Shown here in pieces: positions 34,141-42,326 of a stretch of DNA of 64,000 nt; positions within the stretch are counted from its first letter, which is position 1; the number at the start of each line of letters is the position of its first letter. The stretch lies in NCBI GenBank assembly GCA_020444165.1, contig JAHLLK010000014.1:37695-101694 (forward strand), given 5' to 3'. This stretch comes from Deltaproteobacteria bacterium. GTDB lineage: Bacteria; Desulfobacterota; Desulfarculia; Desulfarculales; Desulfarculaceae. The position numbers and the translations under genes were made by a program. Under the pieces are notes generated by a model that saw only the letters and a list, made by a program, of their open reading frames with translations, was not told where the DNA came from and did not search any database.

Positions 34141-34916
34141 TCGGTGGCGCGCACCAGGTCGGCCTTGAGGTAGTAGGTGCCTTTCAACTGCCCTCCGTGG
34201 GGATGCAGGCGCCGCTTGAAGCCGTACCCCCGCAACAGTTCCTCGGCCTGGCCGCGGAAGTCCACCCAGTCGATGCCCGCCTCGATGTCCTTGAAGTGGT
34301 TCATCTTGCCGATTTTGAACTGATCGACGAACCCGTGGCCCAACTCGATCAATTCAAGGGTCTGGTCGGGCTTGATCACCGGCTCCAGGCTGGCCCAGGT
34401 GGGGATGCCGTGGTGATTGGCCTTTTCCAACAAGGCCAGGCGGTGGCGGGGCAATGCCGCCAGAGGCTCCCAGTCGAAGCTGTCACCAGGGTCGGCGAAG
34501 GTCAGCGTGGAGGCAATGGAGGCCCGCCCCACGGCCTGGGCCAGGAGATCGAAGTCACGCTCCGCCAGGGTCCCGGCCTTGGTGAGCACGTCCACCCTGA
34601 GCCCCAGCATGGGGTTGAGCAGGATATCCAGGGCCTGGCGGGTGAGTCGGAGTTCCCGCTCCGCCGGCTGGTAAGGGTCGCTGGTGAAGCTGAGCAAAAT
34701 GGACCGAGGATCGCCGGCGAACCTGGCCGCGTCCTTCTCCAGTTGCTGGAGGACGTTGGGCCGGGGCCGGATGTCGGCGTGGAAGGTTTTCCGGTCCGTC
34801 CGGGTGGCGTCCGGGGCGTAGCAGTACCGGCAGCCGTGGCTGCATCCCTTGTAGAGATTCGCCGCCAGGGGGGCGTATTCCAGCGCCGGTCCCCGGGGTT
34901 CGTAAATGATGCTCAT
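34113..34916 (-). CDS. Radical SAM protein (SPL/Rv2578c-type)
   Basis: A 267-residue radical SAM enzyme. The cluster motif CxxxCxxC is at Cys25, Cys29, Cys32 (GCSHGCRYCYAP), followed by ILLSFTSDPYQPAE and VDVLTKAG, a pattern shared with spore photoproduct lyase-like and Rv2578c-like proteins. These cleave SAM to start radical chemistry; the substrate is unknown. It runs against all neighbouring phage genes, has its own good promoter (34945-34974) and overlaps the end of the gene at 33523, so it is likely an accessory gene expressed during lysogeny. Confidence 0.75.
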   Translation of the reverse strand: MSIIYEPRGPALEYAPLAANLYKGCSHGCRYCYAPDATRTDRKTFHADIRPRPNVLQQLEKDAARFAGDPRSILLSFTSDPYQPAERELRLTRQALDILLNPMLGLRVDVLTKAGTLAERDFDLLAQAVGRASIASTLTFADPGDSFDWEPLAALPRHRLALLEKANHHGIPTWASLEPVIKPDQTLELIELGHGFVDQFKIGKMNHFKDIEAGIDWVDFRGQAEELLRGYGFKRRLHPHGGQLKGTYYLKADLVRATDHAFSKTAA

Positions 34917-34944
34917 GTTCGCTCCCTTGTTTGATCGTTTACTA

Positions 34945-34974
34945 ATTATAGCAGCAAAATCAGCTATCTAACAA
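34945..34974 (-). promoter_or_regulatory. Promoter of the radical SAM gene
   Basis: Minus strand: TTGTTA (34974-34969), an 18-base spacer and perfect TATAAT (34950-34945). About 30 bases of leader with AGGGAG lie before the ATG at 34916. Confidence 0.65.
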
Positions 34975-34983
34975 GGATTAAGG

Positions 34984-35580
34984 GTGGCCAAGGGGGAGAA
35001 AAAGAAGAAGGCCCCGCCCCGGAAACAGAAGGGGCAAAAGTGCCGGGACTACGGCCCGCTCCGGACCGCCTATGTCGAGGGCATAGTGGATGGCGACGGC
35101 AACCGTCGCTGGCCGACCTATCAAGAGGTGGCCGAGTTGTTCAACTTCCCGGCCTCTTTGCTGCGGGCTTTCGGCGCGCGCGAAAAATGGACGGACGCTA
35201 AAGGCAAGTTTCGTGCCGATTTGGAACAAGCGGCCCGGGAAAAAACCATAAACCGGCTTTCCAATGAGGCGGCGGAGTTAGACTCGGCCGCGCTGAAGTG
35301 CGCCAAGGCCGGCATAGCCGAATGTGCCCGCCATTTAGCGGCCATGGGCAAGCGCCGGAAGTTGGAGGAGGACGCCACCTATCCGGAGCGAGACCTGGAG
35401 GCCCTGGGCCGCGCCCTGGCGGGCTTCCATAAGACCGGGCGCCTGGCCCTGGGCGAGCCGACCGAGTCCACGGAGAACCGCAACCTGGAAACTTTCGAGC
35501 GGATGCCCGCGGACCTGCGGCGCCGGAAAATAAACGAGATGCTGGACCGATGGCCCAAGGAGGACCTATGCAAGGCATGA
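34984..35580 (+). CDS. Probable terminase small subunit
   Basis: A 198-residue basic protein with GTG start at 34984 (AAGGATTAAGG upstream). A lysine-rich N-terminus is followed by a helix-turn-helix-like segment YQEVAELFNFPASLLRAFGA (about 47-66), a long helical middle and a C-terminal RRRKINEMLDRWP. Small terminase subunits have this plan: DNA-binding HTH, then an oligomerising helical region. Its place at the start of the packaging/head genes supports the call, but the large subunit is three kilobases away with other genes between. Confidence 0.55.
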   Translation: MAKGEKKKKAPPRKQKGQKCRDYGPLRTAYVEGIVDGDGNRRWPTYQEVAELFNFPASLLRAFGAREKWTDAKGKFRADLEQAAREKTINRLSNEAAELDSAALKCAKAGIAECARHLAAMGKRRKLEEDATYPERDLEALGRALAGFHKTGRLALGEPTESTENRNLETFERMPADLRRRKINEMLDRWPKEDLCKA

Positions 35581-36041
35581 TCGCCGAACATCTGAGGATT
35601 GTCCGGCACCAAGACCTGGCGGAGTGCCTGGAGACCTGGTTTGAGGCCACGGGCGGGACCTTCCCCATGGAGGGATTCGACGTGGACGGCACTCCATATT
35701 GCATCAACCGGGAGGAGTTCTTCGCCAACATGACCGACCGGGGCCGCTGGGGGTTCTGCCTGGGCGGCCGGGGCCCGGCCGAGATCCATGTTTGGTTGGC
35801 CCCGGATCGGGACACCTCGGAAATGGTGAGCCTACTGGGCCACGAGATGGGCCACCTTTCCCCTCCCTGGTATGGCGGGGAGGACATGCGAGAGGAGGCC
35901 AAGGCCGGGTTGTTCGACGTGGTGGCGCGGCTGGCCCATGATGCGGCCGGGCGCCTGATGGAGTGCCCGGGGGATGAACTGGAGTACATCTATCAGTCGC
36001 CCGAGGATCTGGCCGCCACGGAAGACCAGGCGGAGGAGTAG
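35568..36041 (+). CDS. HExxH metallopeptidase-like phage protein
   Basis: A 157-residue protein. LLGHEMGHL contains HExxH at residues 92-96, the zinc site of gluzincin-type peptidases, with further acidic residues downstream (GGEDMREEAKAGLFD). A perfect AAGGAGG lies before the ATG at 35568, which overlaps the preceding gene by 13 bases. Between terminase and MuF genes, a head-maturation protease is possible, but most such proteases are serine enzymes, so this may have another role. Confidence 0.6.
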   Translation: MQGMIAEHLRIVRHQDLAECLETWFEATGGTFPMEGFDVDGTPYCINREEFFANMTDRGRWGFCLGGRGPAEIHVWLAPDRDTSEMVSLLGHEMGHLSPPWYGGEDMREEAKAGLFDVVARLAHDAAGRLMECPGDELEYIYQSPEDLAATEDQAEE

Positions 36042-37889
36042 ATGGCCAAGACGGTAAACCAGGTGGTCCTGGATCGCATCGCGGCCCACGCCACGGACCT
36101 CACCCGGGTGGAGGCCCACCTGCAAAGCCGGGTGCTCAGGATGCTCAAGGACCTGGAGCGCGACCTGGCGGCCACCCTGGCCGCCATCGATCCGACCGGG
36201 GTCACCCGGTCAACCTACCGGCAGGCGCGCCTGGAGAAGTTGCTGGCCCAGGTGCGAGCGACCATCAAAACGGCCTATACCGGAATCCGCCGCGATAGCC
36301 TGGCCAACCTGCGGGACTTGGCCTCCATTGAGGGGGAATTCGCCGGCACCACGCTGAAGGTGGCCATCCCCATGGACTTGTCCGTGCGCTTCCTGCCGGC
36401 CGAGGCTCTGGAAACCCTGGCCACCGACACCCTTATCGCCGGGGCCCCCACGGCGGAGTGGTGGGCCGCGCAGGCTGGCGACCTGCAGGAGCGATTCAAG
36501 CGGGCGGTCCGGCAGGGGATGCTGGAAGGCGAGGGCATCGGCAAACTCGTGCAGCGGGTTCGCGGAACCAAGGCCGCCGGGTTCAAGGACGGCATCATGC
36601 AGACCAGCCGGCGGCATGCCGAGATGCTGGTGCGCTCCAGTGTTCAGACCGTGGCCAACCGGGCCCGGGAGAAGGTGTGGGACGCCAATTCGGATCTGAT
36701 CTCCGGGTTGCAGTGGGTGAGCACCCTGGACAAACGCACCTCGCCGATGTGCATCGCCCGGGATGGCCACGAGTACGGTATGGAGGACCATAATCCCCTG
36801 GACGGTGGCCCGCCCTGGGGCGCCGGGCCGGGGAGCCTGCACCCGGGCTGCCGAAGCACCTCGGTGCCCATCATAAAGTCCTGGCGCGAGCTGGGATTCG
36901 ACCTGGACGAACTCCCAGAGGGGACCCGGGCCAGCATGGACGGGCAGGTGCCCGAGAGCATGACCTACAGCAAATGGCTGGAGGGAAAAGACGCCGCCAC
37001 CCAAGATGAGATCCTGGGCAAGGGCAAGGGCAAGCTGTTCCGCGAGGGGAAAATCAGCACCGGGGACCTGCTGGACAACCGGGGCCGGCCGCTGACCCTC
37101 AAGGAACTGCGGGAGGCTTCAGGGTATGAAATGACGCAGGGTTTCGCGGCGCGACTTACGCCAGATCAGTTCCGCGAGGAGCTGGGGTTAGGGAAAGCCT
37201 TGTCCATGCCAATCAAAGACTTCACGGCCGAGTGGGGGGAGATTAACAGGACGGTGGGCGGGAGTGATCCGTTCCTTAAAACCTTGGCGGGCATGCAGGG
37301 GTTCACTGGGTTGCCGTCACTTGTAAAATCGGTGGACGAACTGCCGGGCAATGCATTGTTGCGGGGGATTGGTGGGGCTGGAGGGGATGCGGAGCTGTTC
37401 GGAGAGGCGTTCAAAACGGGAGAATACTTCCCAGGATTGGGGGTTTACGGTAATGGGGCCTATACCGCCTATGGGCCGAACGCTGGGAAGATAGCCAGCA
37501 TTGCAGCGGGGGATGATGGTGTTCTGCTGAGGATGAAGCTCAAGCCAGGGGCAAAAGTAATCGACTATAACGAAGCCAAGGCTCAACAGGCAAAATGGTT
37601 CGACGACATGGCAGGGGACGATCTGGCTAAGGCAAGGGCGGACATGCGAGCGGCCCGAAAAATGGAAGATGACGCGGAGGGGGATCGCTTGTATGCCGAG
37701 GCAAAGCAGCGAATATATGAGATCACTGAGAGGGTGGAACGGGCAAGGCTGCTGTTTGAAGATTTGGGCAGATGGGCGACGATGGAGGGATATGACGCAA
37801 TCAACATAGCGGGGAATGAATATATGCTCGTATTAAACAGGTCCGCATTGGCGGTAGAAAAGGAGCTGATCAAGGGAGGGACGATTTGA
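36042..37889 (+). CDS. MuF head morphogenesis protein fused to ADP-ribosyltransferase-like domain
   Basis: A 615-residue two-part protein. Residues 1-365 are a Mu gpF / SPP1 gp7-like minor head domain, including the MuF signature WVSTLDKRTSPMC...DGHEYG...LHPGCRS. After a linker, residues about 425-610 look like an ADP-ribosyltransferase: LPGNALLRGIG with Arg441, GLGVYGNGAY (466-474), then strands VLLRMKLKPGAKVIDY and the end GYDAINIAGNEYMLVLNRSAL, with a candidate catalytic Glu. Codon use becomes more AT-rich at about 37,130, so the tail domain looks swapped in. MuF-toxin fusions are known from phages; the domain may be injected with DNA and modify a host target. Confidence 0.75.
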   Translation: MAKTVNQVVLDRIAAHATDLTRVEAHLQSRVLRMLKDLERDLAATLAAIDPTGVTRSTYRQARLEKLLAQVRATIKTAYTGIRRDSLANLRDLASIEGEFAGTTLKVAIPMDLSVRFLPAEALETLATDTLIAGAPTAEWWAAQAGDLQERFKRAVRQGMLEGEGIGKLVQRVRGTKAAGFKDGIMQTSRRHAEMLVRSSVQTVANRAREKVWDANSDLISGLQWVSTLDKRTSPMCIARDGHEYGMEDHNPLDGGPPWGAGPGSLHPGCRSTSVPIIKSWRELGFDLDELPEGTRASMDGQVPESMTYSKWLEGKDAATQDEILGKGKGKLFREGKISTGDLLDNRGRPLTLKELREASGYEMTQGFAARLTPDQFREELGLGKALSMPIKDFTAEWGEINRTVGGSDPFLKTLAGMQGFTGLPSLVKSVDELPGNALLRGIGGAGGDAELFGEAFKTGEYFPGLGVYGNGAYTAYGPNAGKIASIAAGDDGVLLRMKLKPGAKVIDYNEAKAQQAKWFDDMAGDDLAKARADMRAARKMEDDAEGDRLYAEAKQRIYEITERVERARLLFEDLGRWATMEGYDAINIAGNEYMLVLNRSALAVEKELIKGGTI

Positions 37890-38065
37890 ACGCCGAACTG
37901 AGCAGAAGGGCAGCCAGGGTCATGAATACGCGAGCAGTGATATTCATGCCAAGACAGGAAAAAAAGATGTTCATCGAGGCACTAGAAAAGGCGCATAGAT
38001 TCAACGACCTTGACAAAAAATGGCAAGAGACAATCGTGGAGGCAGAGAAAGAGGCTAAGGGATAG
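37886..38065 (+). CDS. 59-residue basic protein after the MuF fusion (candidate antitoxin)
   Basis: Starts at TTG 37886 inside the stop of the MuF gene (TTGA overlap) with GGGAGGG upstream, so translation is coupled. The product is helical and charged (RRAARVMNTRAVIF..., ending EAEKEAKG). It has the same AT-rich codon use as the ADP-ribosyltransferase-like tail and not that of the flanking phage genes. By position it could be the immunity partner of that domain. No similarity is recognised. A 12-codon frame (38068-38106) separates it from the next gene. Confidence 0.5.
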   Translation: MNAELSRRAARVMNTRAVIFMPRQEKKMFIEALEKAHRFNDLDKKWQETIVEAEKEAKG

Positions 38066-38106
38066 GCATGAGCAGTGGAACACAACCAACCAGAAAGGCG
38101 ACCTAA

Positions 38107-38502
38107 ATGAAGCTGGAAACTCTCAGCGAAAAGCAGTACCGCGGGCGGATTTGGGCAGACGAGGCCATCAAGGGAAGGCTGGAAGCCGACGTGGAGACGC
38201 TATTCCATGCCGCCTTGGGGGGTGTGGAATACCGGTGGAATTACCAGGATGGCGGATTCCCTCCCCATATCTGCACTTCGTGCAGCACCCCTGAAGCCGG
38301 TTGGTGCCCCAACAAGATGAACAAAAAAAGCTGGGAATTGATCGTGAATGGCAAATGGGTGTTCTTCGGGGTGAGCCAGGCCTCCTGCATGCTGAAAGCG
38401 ATTGACCGCATCGTGTGCGAAGGGCTGTTCTTCCCGCGAGTGCGCTTCGCCGCCACCCATAAGCAAGAAGAAGGCCAGGCAGAGAAACCCCAAGGCGAGT
38501 AA
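38107..38502 (+). CDS. Hypothetical phage protein with Cys cluster
   Basis: A 131-residue protein that I do not recognise. Its middle holds HICTSCSTPEAGWCPNK, three Cys and a His that could bind a metal. Flanks are mixed helix and strand, and the C-terminus is charged. It lies between the MuF fusion block and the large terminase. It may belong to the swapped-in module or be a packaging accessory. Confidence 0.5.
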   Translation: MKLETLSEKQYRGRIWADEAIKGRLEADVETLFHAALGGVEYRWNYQDGGFPPHICTSCSTPEAGWCPNKMNKKSWELIVNGKWVFFGVSQASCMLKAIDRIVCEGLFFPRVRFAATHKQEEGQAEKPQGE

Positions 38503-38508
38503 TCCAGG

Positions 38509-40014
38509 ATGGTCGCCACCGCCTCACCCATTATGTCCAGCCTAACTTCCGGCGCCCTATCCCCCCGGGAGGAGGCCCAGCTCCTGGCCATGCTGGAGGC
38601 GGAAGATTACGACCTGGCGGAGGACAGCCTGTTCCACTTCACCCGGGCGGCCTGGCCGGTGGTGGAAGGCGGGCGCAAGTTCAAGGCCAACTGGCATCAC
38701 CGGGCCATCTGCGACCACCTGGAGGCGGTGACGCGAGGGGAGATAACCCGGCTGATCATCAACGTGCCGCCGCGGTCAACCAAGTCCACCATCGTGTCGG
38801 TAATGTGGCCGGCCTGGGTCTGGATCAAGGAGCAAAACAAGCAATTCCTGACGGGCTCCCATGCCGCGCCGTTGGCCATCCGCGACGCCCTGAAGACGCG
38901 TCGGCTGGTGAACTCGCCCTGGTATCAAAAGCGGTGGCCCCAGGTGCAGTTCACCGGAGACCAGAATCAGAAGACCCGCTACGAGCTGAAAGGCGGCGGG
39001 CACCGAATCATCTTTGGCATGGGGTCTGGGGTAATCGGCGAAGGCGGTGATTATCTGGTGATCGACGACCCGCACCCAGGCAAAGACGGCATGTGGTCGG
39101 AGGCCAACCGCCGGGCCGCTGCCGAATCCTATGACCAGGAACTTTCCACACGCCTAAACGACCCAGAGAACTCCGCCGTGGTGATCATCATGCAACGTCT
39201 CCACCAGAACGACCTATCGGGCCATGTGATGGCAAAGGAGCCTGGCCGGTGGGTGCATCTGCGCCTGCCCATGGAGTTCGAGCCGGAAGACCCCTGCTGC
39301 ACCGTGCTGGGGTTCCGCGACCCGCGCACCGAGCCGGGAGAAATTTTACAGCCCGAGCGCTTCAGCCCGGCTTGGCTAGCGGCTCAGAAGCGGCTCCTCG
39401 GCACCTACGGCGTGGCCGGCCAGCTCCAGCAGCGCCCGGCACCGATGGAGGGCGGCATCATCCAAATCGGATGGTTCCGGAGGTACCGCGAGCTGCCCAG
39501 CCGCGACCAGTGGATCGAGGTGGTTCAGTTCTGGGACACCGCCCAGAAGGCCAATGAGCTGCTGAACTGCCCCTGGGTCTGCGGGACCTGGATTCAGACC
39601 CGCGACAACCGGCTCTACCTCAAGGATGTTTACCGGCAGTGGATGGACTACCCCACCGGCAAACGGATGGCGGTGAGCCTCTGGGACCGGGAGAGGCCCC
39701 AGGCCGTAGTGATCGAAGACAAGTCCACCGGTTCCAGCCTAATCCAGGAGGTGAGGGGGAAAATTCCCGTCCTGCCTTTCGAGCCGGAAGGGGATAAAGT
39801 GACCAGACTGGCCACGGAGTCGCCGGCCATCGAAGCCGGCACCGTTTGGCTGCCAGAGTCGGCCCCCTGGCTGCCGGATTTTGAGACCGAGCTGGGAAGC
39901 TTCCCGGCCAGCGCCACCATGGACCAGGCGGACATGCTGTCCATGGCCCTCAAGTTCTTCCGCGAGCGCCGCGGCCAGGGCCAGGCCTTCATTCCGGACG
40001 TGATCAATTTTTAG
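38509..40014 (+). CDS. Phage terminase large subunit
   Basis: A 501-residue packaging motor. N-terminal ATPase: Walker A NVPPRSTKST (85-94), Walker B YLVIDDPH (about 182-189) and a coupling-type motif VVIIMQRLHQNDLSG. C-terminal RNase H-like nuclease: VQFWDTAQKAN, AVVIEDKSTGSSL and a late acidic residue (DQADMLSMALKFF). It cuts concatemeric DNA and drives it into the head through the portal. The start at 38509 has a poor ribosome-binding site, and the ATG at 38533 is an alternative. Finding it after MuF rather than next to the small subunit is unusual. Confidence 0.92.
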   Translation: MVATASPIMSSLTSGALSPREEAQLLAMLEAEDYDLAEDSLFHFTRAAWPVVEGGRKFKANWHHRAICDHLEAVTRGEITRLIINVPPRSTKSTIVSVMWPAWVWIKEQNKQFLTGSHAAPLAIRDALKTRRLVNSPWYQKRWPQVQFTGDQNQKTRYELKGGGHRIIFGMGSGVIGEGGDYLVIDDPHPGKDGMWSEANRRAAAESYDQELSTRLNDPENSAVVIIMQRLHQNDLSGHVMAKEPGRWVHLRLPMEFEPEDPCCTVLGFRDPRTEPGEILQPERFSPAWLAAQKRLLGTYGVAGQLQQRPAPMEGGIIQIGWFRRYRELPSRDQWIEVVQFWDTAQKANELLNCPWVCGTWIQTRDNRLYLKDVYRQWMDYPTGKRMAVSLWDRERPQAVVIEDKSTGSSLIQEVRGKIPVLPFEPEGDKVTRLATESPAIEAGTVWLPESAPWLPDFETELGSFPASATMDQADMLSMALKFFRERRGQGQAFIPDVINF

Positions 40015-40023
40015 GAGGCAACC

Positions 40024-41442
40024 ATGCCCATCGACACCACCCACCCCGAATATGACGCCCGGGTAAATCTCTGGAGCAAGTGCCGCGACGTGGTGGAGGG
40101 AGAGGAGGCCGTGAAGGCCGCCGGGGAAACCTACCTCCCCAAGCTGAGCCGCTCCCAGGATCAGCGCAAATATGATTCCTACAAGTATCGTGCCGTGTTC
40201 TTCGACGCCACCAGCCGCACGGTGGAGGGGTTGACCGGGGCCCCGGTGCGCAAGGAGCCGGTGATCAAGCTGCCGGAGGCGCTGGCCGACCTGGTGGGCA
40301 AGGACGATCTCAAGAAGGCCGTGAGGGAACTGCTCATCACCGGGCGCCTGGGCCTGTTGGTGGACATGGACGACGCGGGGACCGGGTTGCCGTACCTGAC
40401 CGCCTACAAGGCTGAGCAGATTACCACCTGGAGAGCTGACCAGTGGGGAGACCCAAGCCTGGTGGTGCTGCGGGAGGAACGCGAGGACAACCCGGATGAT
40501 CCCTTCGACATGTCCAAGGAGGTGATTTTCCGGGAACTGGCCCTGGCCTCCGCTATGGGCGAGGGGGCCGAGCCGGCCGGGAAAATCTACCAGGTGCGCG
40601 TCTGGGTGAAAAACAAGGCCGACCAGAAGTGGATGGTGGAAAGCACGCTGGTGCCTCTGCGGCAAGGGAAGCCCCTGGAGCGCATCCCCTTCATTTGCTT
40701 CGGGCCCTCCGGCCTGGGCTTCGAGGCGGCTAAGCCGCCGATCCTGGGCCTGGTGAACGCCAACCTGGGTCATTACCGGCAGGAGGCCGATTACCGTCAC
40801 GCCATGCACCACACGGCCCTGCCCACGCCGTGTGTGAAGGGCATACCCAAACCGATGCCCGGGTTGGACGGGAAGCCGGCCGCGGCGCCGGTCTACGAGA
40901 TCGGCTCCGGCACTGCCTGGGTTTTGGAGGAGGGCGGCGATGCCTGGTATCTGGAGTTCACCGGGCATGGCCTGTCCGACATGAAAGAGTCCCTGGCCGC
41001 CCTGGAGCAGCGCATGGCCGTGCTGGGGGCCCGGCTGATCGAGGGGCAGCGCACCGGGGTGGAGGCGGCCGAGACCGCGCGCATCCGCCAGGCCGGGGAA
41101 GTGTCGGCCCTTATCGCCGTGACCTCCAGCGTGAGCCTGGCCTATACCGCCGCGGCCAAACAAGCCGCTTGGTGGGCCGGCTCGCCGGAGGGTGACGTGG
41201 AGGTGACCCTGAATGAGGACTTCGTTGGTTCGCGCCTTTCCGACACGGACGCCGATGTGTTGCTCAGGGCGGTACAGGCCGGCCAAATCAGCTTTGACAC
41301 CTTCTGGTACAACCTGCAGCAGGGAGAGATCGCGCCGGATGGGCGCACGGCAGAGGAGGAGCAAACCCTCATCGAAAACCAGAATCCGCGGCTGGAGGGG
41401 CAACCGCTGGACCTGGGGAATGACCAGGGAGGGGGGCAATAA
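40024..41442 (+). CDS. Phage portal protein (DUF4055 type)
   Basis: A 472-residue protein of the DUF4055 portal family: YLPKLSRSQDQRKYDSYKYRA, then GLTGAPVRKEPVI, the conserved LLITGRLGLLVDMD, YLTAYKAEQITTWR, and the end LIENQNP. It forms the dodecameric channel at the head vertex, and follows the large terminase by nine bases with AGGAGG before its ATG. Confidence 0.85.
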   Translation: MPIDTTHPEYDARVNLWSKCRDVVEGEEAVKAAGETYLPKLSRSQDQRKYDSYKYRAVFFDATSRTVEGLTGAPVRKEPVIKLPEALADLVGKDDLKKAVRELLITGRLGLLVDMDDAGTGLPYLTAYKAEQITTWRADQWGDPSLVVLREEREDNPDDPFDMSKEVIFRELALASAMGEGAEPAGKIYQVRVWVKNKADQKWMVESTLVPLRQGKPLERIPFICFGPSGLGFEAAKPPILGLVNANLGHYRQEADYRHAMHHTALPTPCVKGIPKPMPGLDGKPAAAPVYEIGSGTAWVLEEGGDAWYLEFTGHGLSDMKESLAALEQRMAVLGARLIEGQRTGVEAAETARIRQAGEVSALIAVTSSVSLAYTAAAKQAAWWAGSPEGDVEVTLNEDFVGSRLSDTDADVLLRAVQAGQISFDTFWYNLQQGEIAPDGRTAEEEQTLIENQNPRLEGQPLDLGNDQGGGQ

Positions 41443-41444
41443 CC

Positions 41445-41612
41445 ATGGCCACCATCGCCGGGTATTTCGTCCTGTTGGCGGACGGCCGCAAGCACTGGCT
41501 CTGGCGCCAAGCCGGGGAGTCTGACGAGAGTTTGCTGGCCCGGGCCCAATCATTCGCCGAGGGCCAGCCCGGGAGCGTGGTCAAGCCGCACTATGAGGCG
41601 CCTTCGATCTAG
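41445..41612 (+). CDS. 55-residue phage protein
   Basis: MATIAGYFVLLADGRKHWLW... starts two bases after the portal stop. The residues look like a small beta-beta-alpha fold and end VVKPHYEAPSI. A good codon pattern and GGAGGGGGG upstream support coding. Function unknown; it separates the portal gene from the sugar cassette. Confidence 0.6.
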   Translation: MATIAGYFVLLADGRKHWLWRQAGESDESLLARAQSFAEGQPGSVVKPHYEAPSI

Positions 41613-41621
41613 GGGGATAAG

Positions 41622-42326
41622 ATGCTTTGCCAGGCGGATTACGATTTCTCAGAGGACGGGGATTTCCAGCGCACATGTGAGGGCCAGCCCATCCGGGAGT
41701 TGGGCCTGGGCGTGGCGTGCTACCCGGGGGTGATCCTGGGCCGCGACGTGACCATCGCCCCGGGCGCCTGCCTGGGCCGGCCCACGGCCAACACCGGCAT
41801 CCGGCGCCAGCCGCGCGAGGATGGGGCCAGGAAGACGTTGATCGGGGACGGCTGCCACATAGGCCATGGGGTGACGATCTACCAGGGCGCGCACATCGGC
41901 CCCAGGTGCATGATCTGCGATGGGGCGCGGATCGGCCCGGGCGCTGAGCTGGAAAAGGGCGTGCTCATCGCCCAGAACGTGACCGTCAACCGGGGGGCCA
42001 TGATCGGCTCCTTCACCAAGGTCATGGACCTGGCCCACATCACCGGCGACATGAGAATCGGGGAGCGGTGCTTCATCGCCCCTGGGGTCATGTCGGCCAA
42101 TGACAATTCCATGGGCCGGGCCAACCCGCCGGAGACCCGTCCCCCCATCGTGCAGGACGACGTGAGGATCGGGCTGGGCGCCCGCATTCTGCCCGGGGTT
42201 GTCCTGGGGCGGGGTTGCGTGATCGGGGCCGGCGCGGTGGTGACCGACGACACGGAACCGGGGTGGCTCTACCTGGGCGTGCCGGCGCACAGGGTCCGGG
42301 AGGTAGAGATGCCGGAGGTTGAGTAG
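41622..42326 (+). CDS. Left-handed beta-helix acyltransferase (WbpD/WlbB-like)
   Basis: A 234-residue hexapeptide-repeat protein: ACYPGVILGRDVTIAPGACLG, then IGDGCHIGHGVTIYQGAHIG, RIGPGAELEKGVLIAQNVTV and GARILPGVVLGRGCVIGAGA, about eight turns of a left-handed beta-helix, with GVPAHRV near the end. This is the fold of sugar N- and O-acyltransferases such as WbpD. The next-but-one gene is a WbpB-like dehydrogenase, so an acetyl transfer to an amino-uronic sugar nucleotide is plausible. It is the first gene of a coupled set; the next start overlaps its stop (TAGTG). Confidence 0.75.
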   Translation: MLCQADYDFSEDGDFQRTCEGQPIRELGLGVACYPGVILGRDVTIAPGACLGRPTANTGIRRQPREDGARKTLIGDGCHIGHGVTIYQGAHIGPRCMICDGARIGPGAELEKGVLIAQNVTVNRGAMIGSFTKVMDLAHITGDMRIGERCFIAPGVMSANDNSMGRANPPETRPPIVQDDVRIGLGARILPGVVLGRGCVIGAGAVVTDDTEPGWLYLGVPAHRVREVEMPEVE

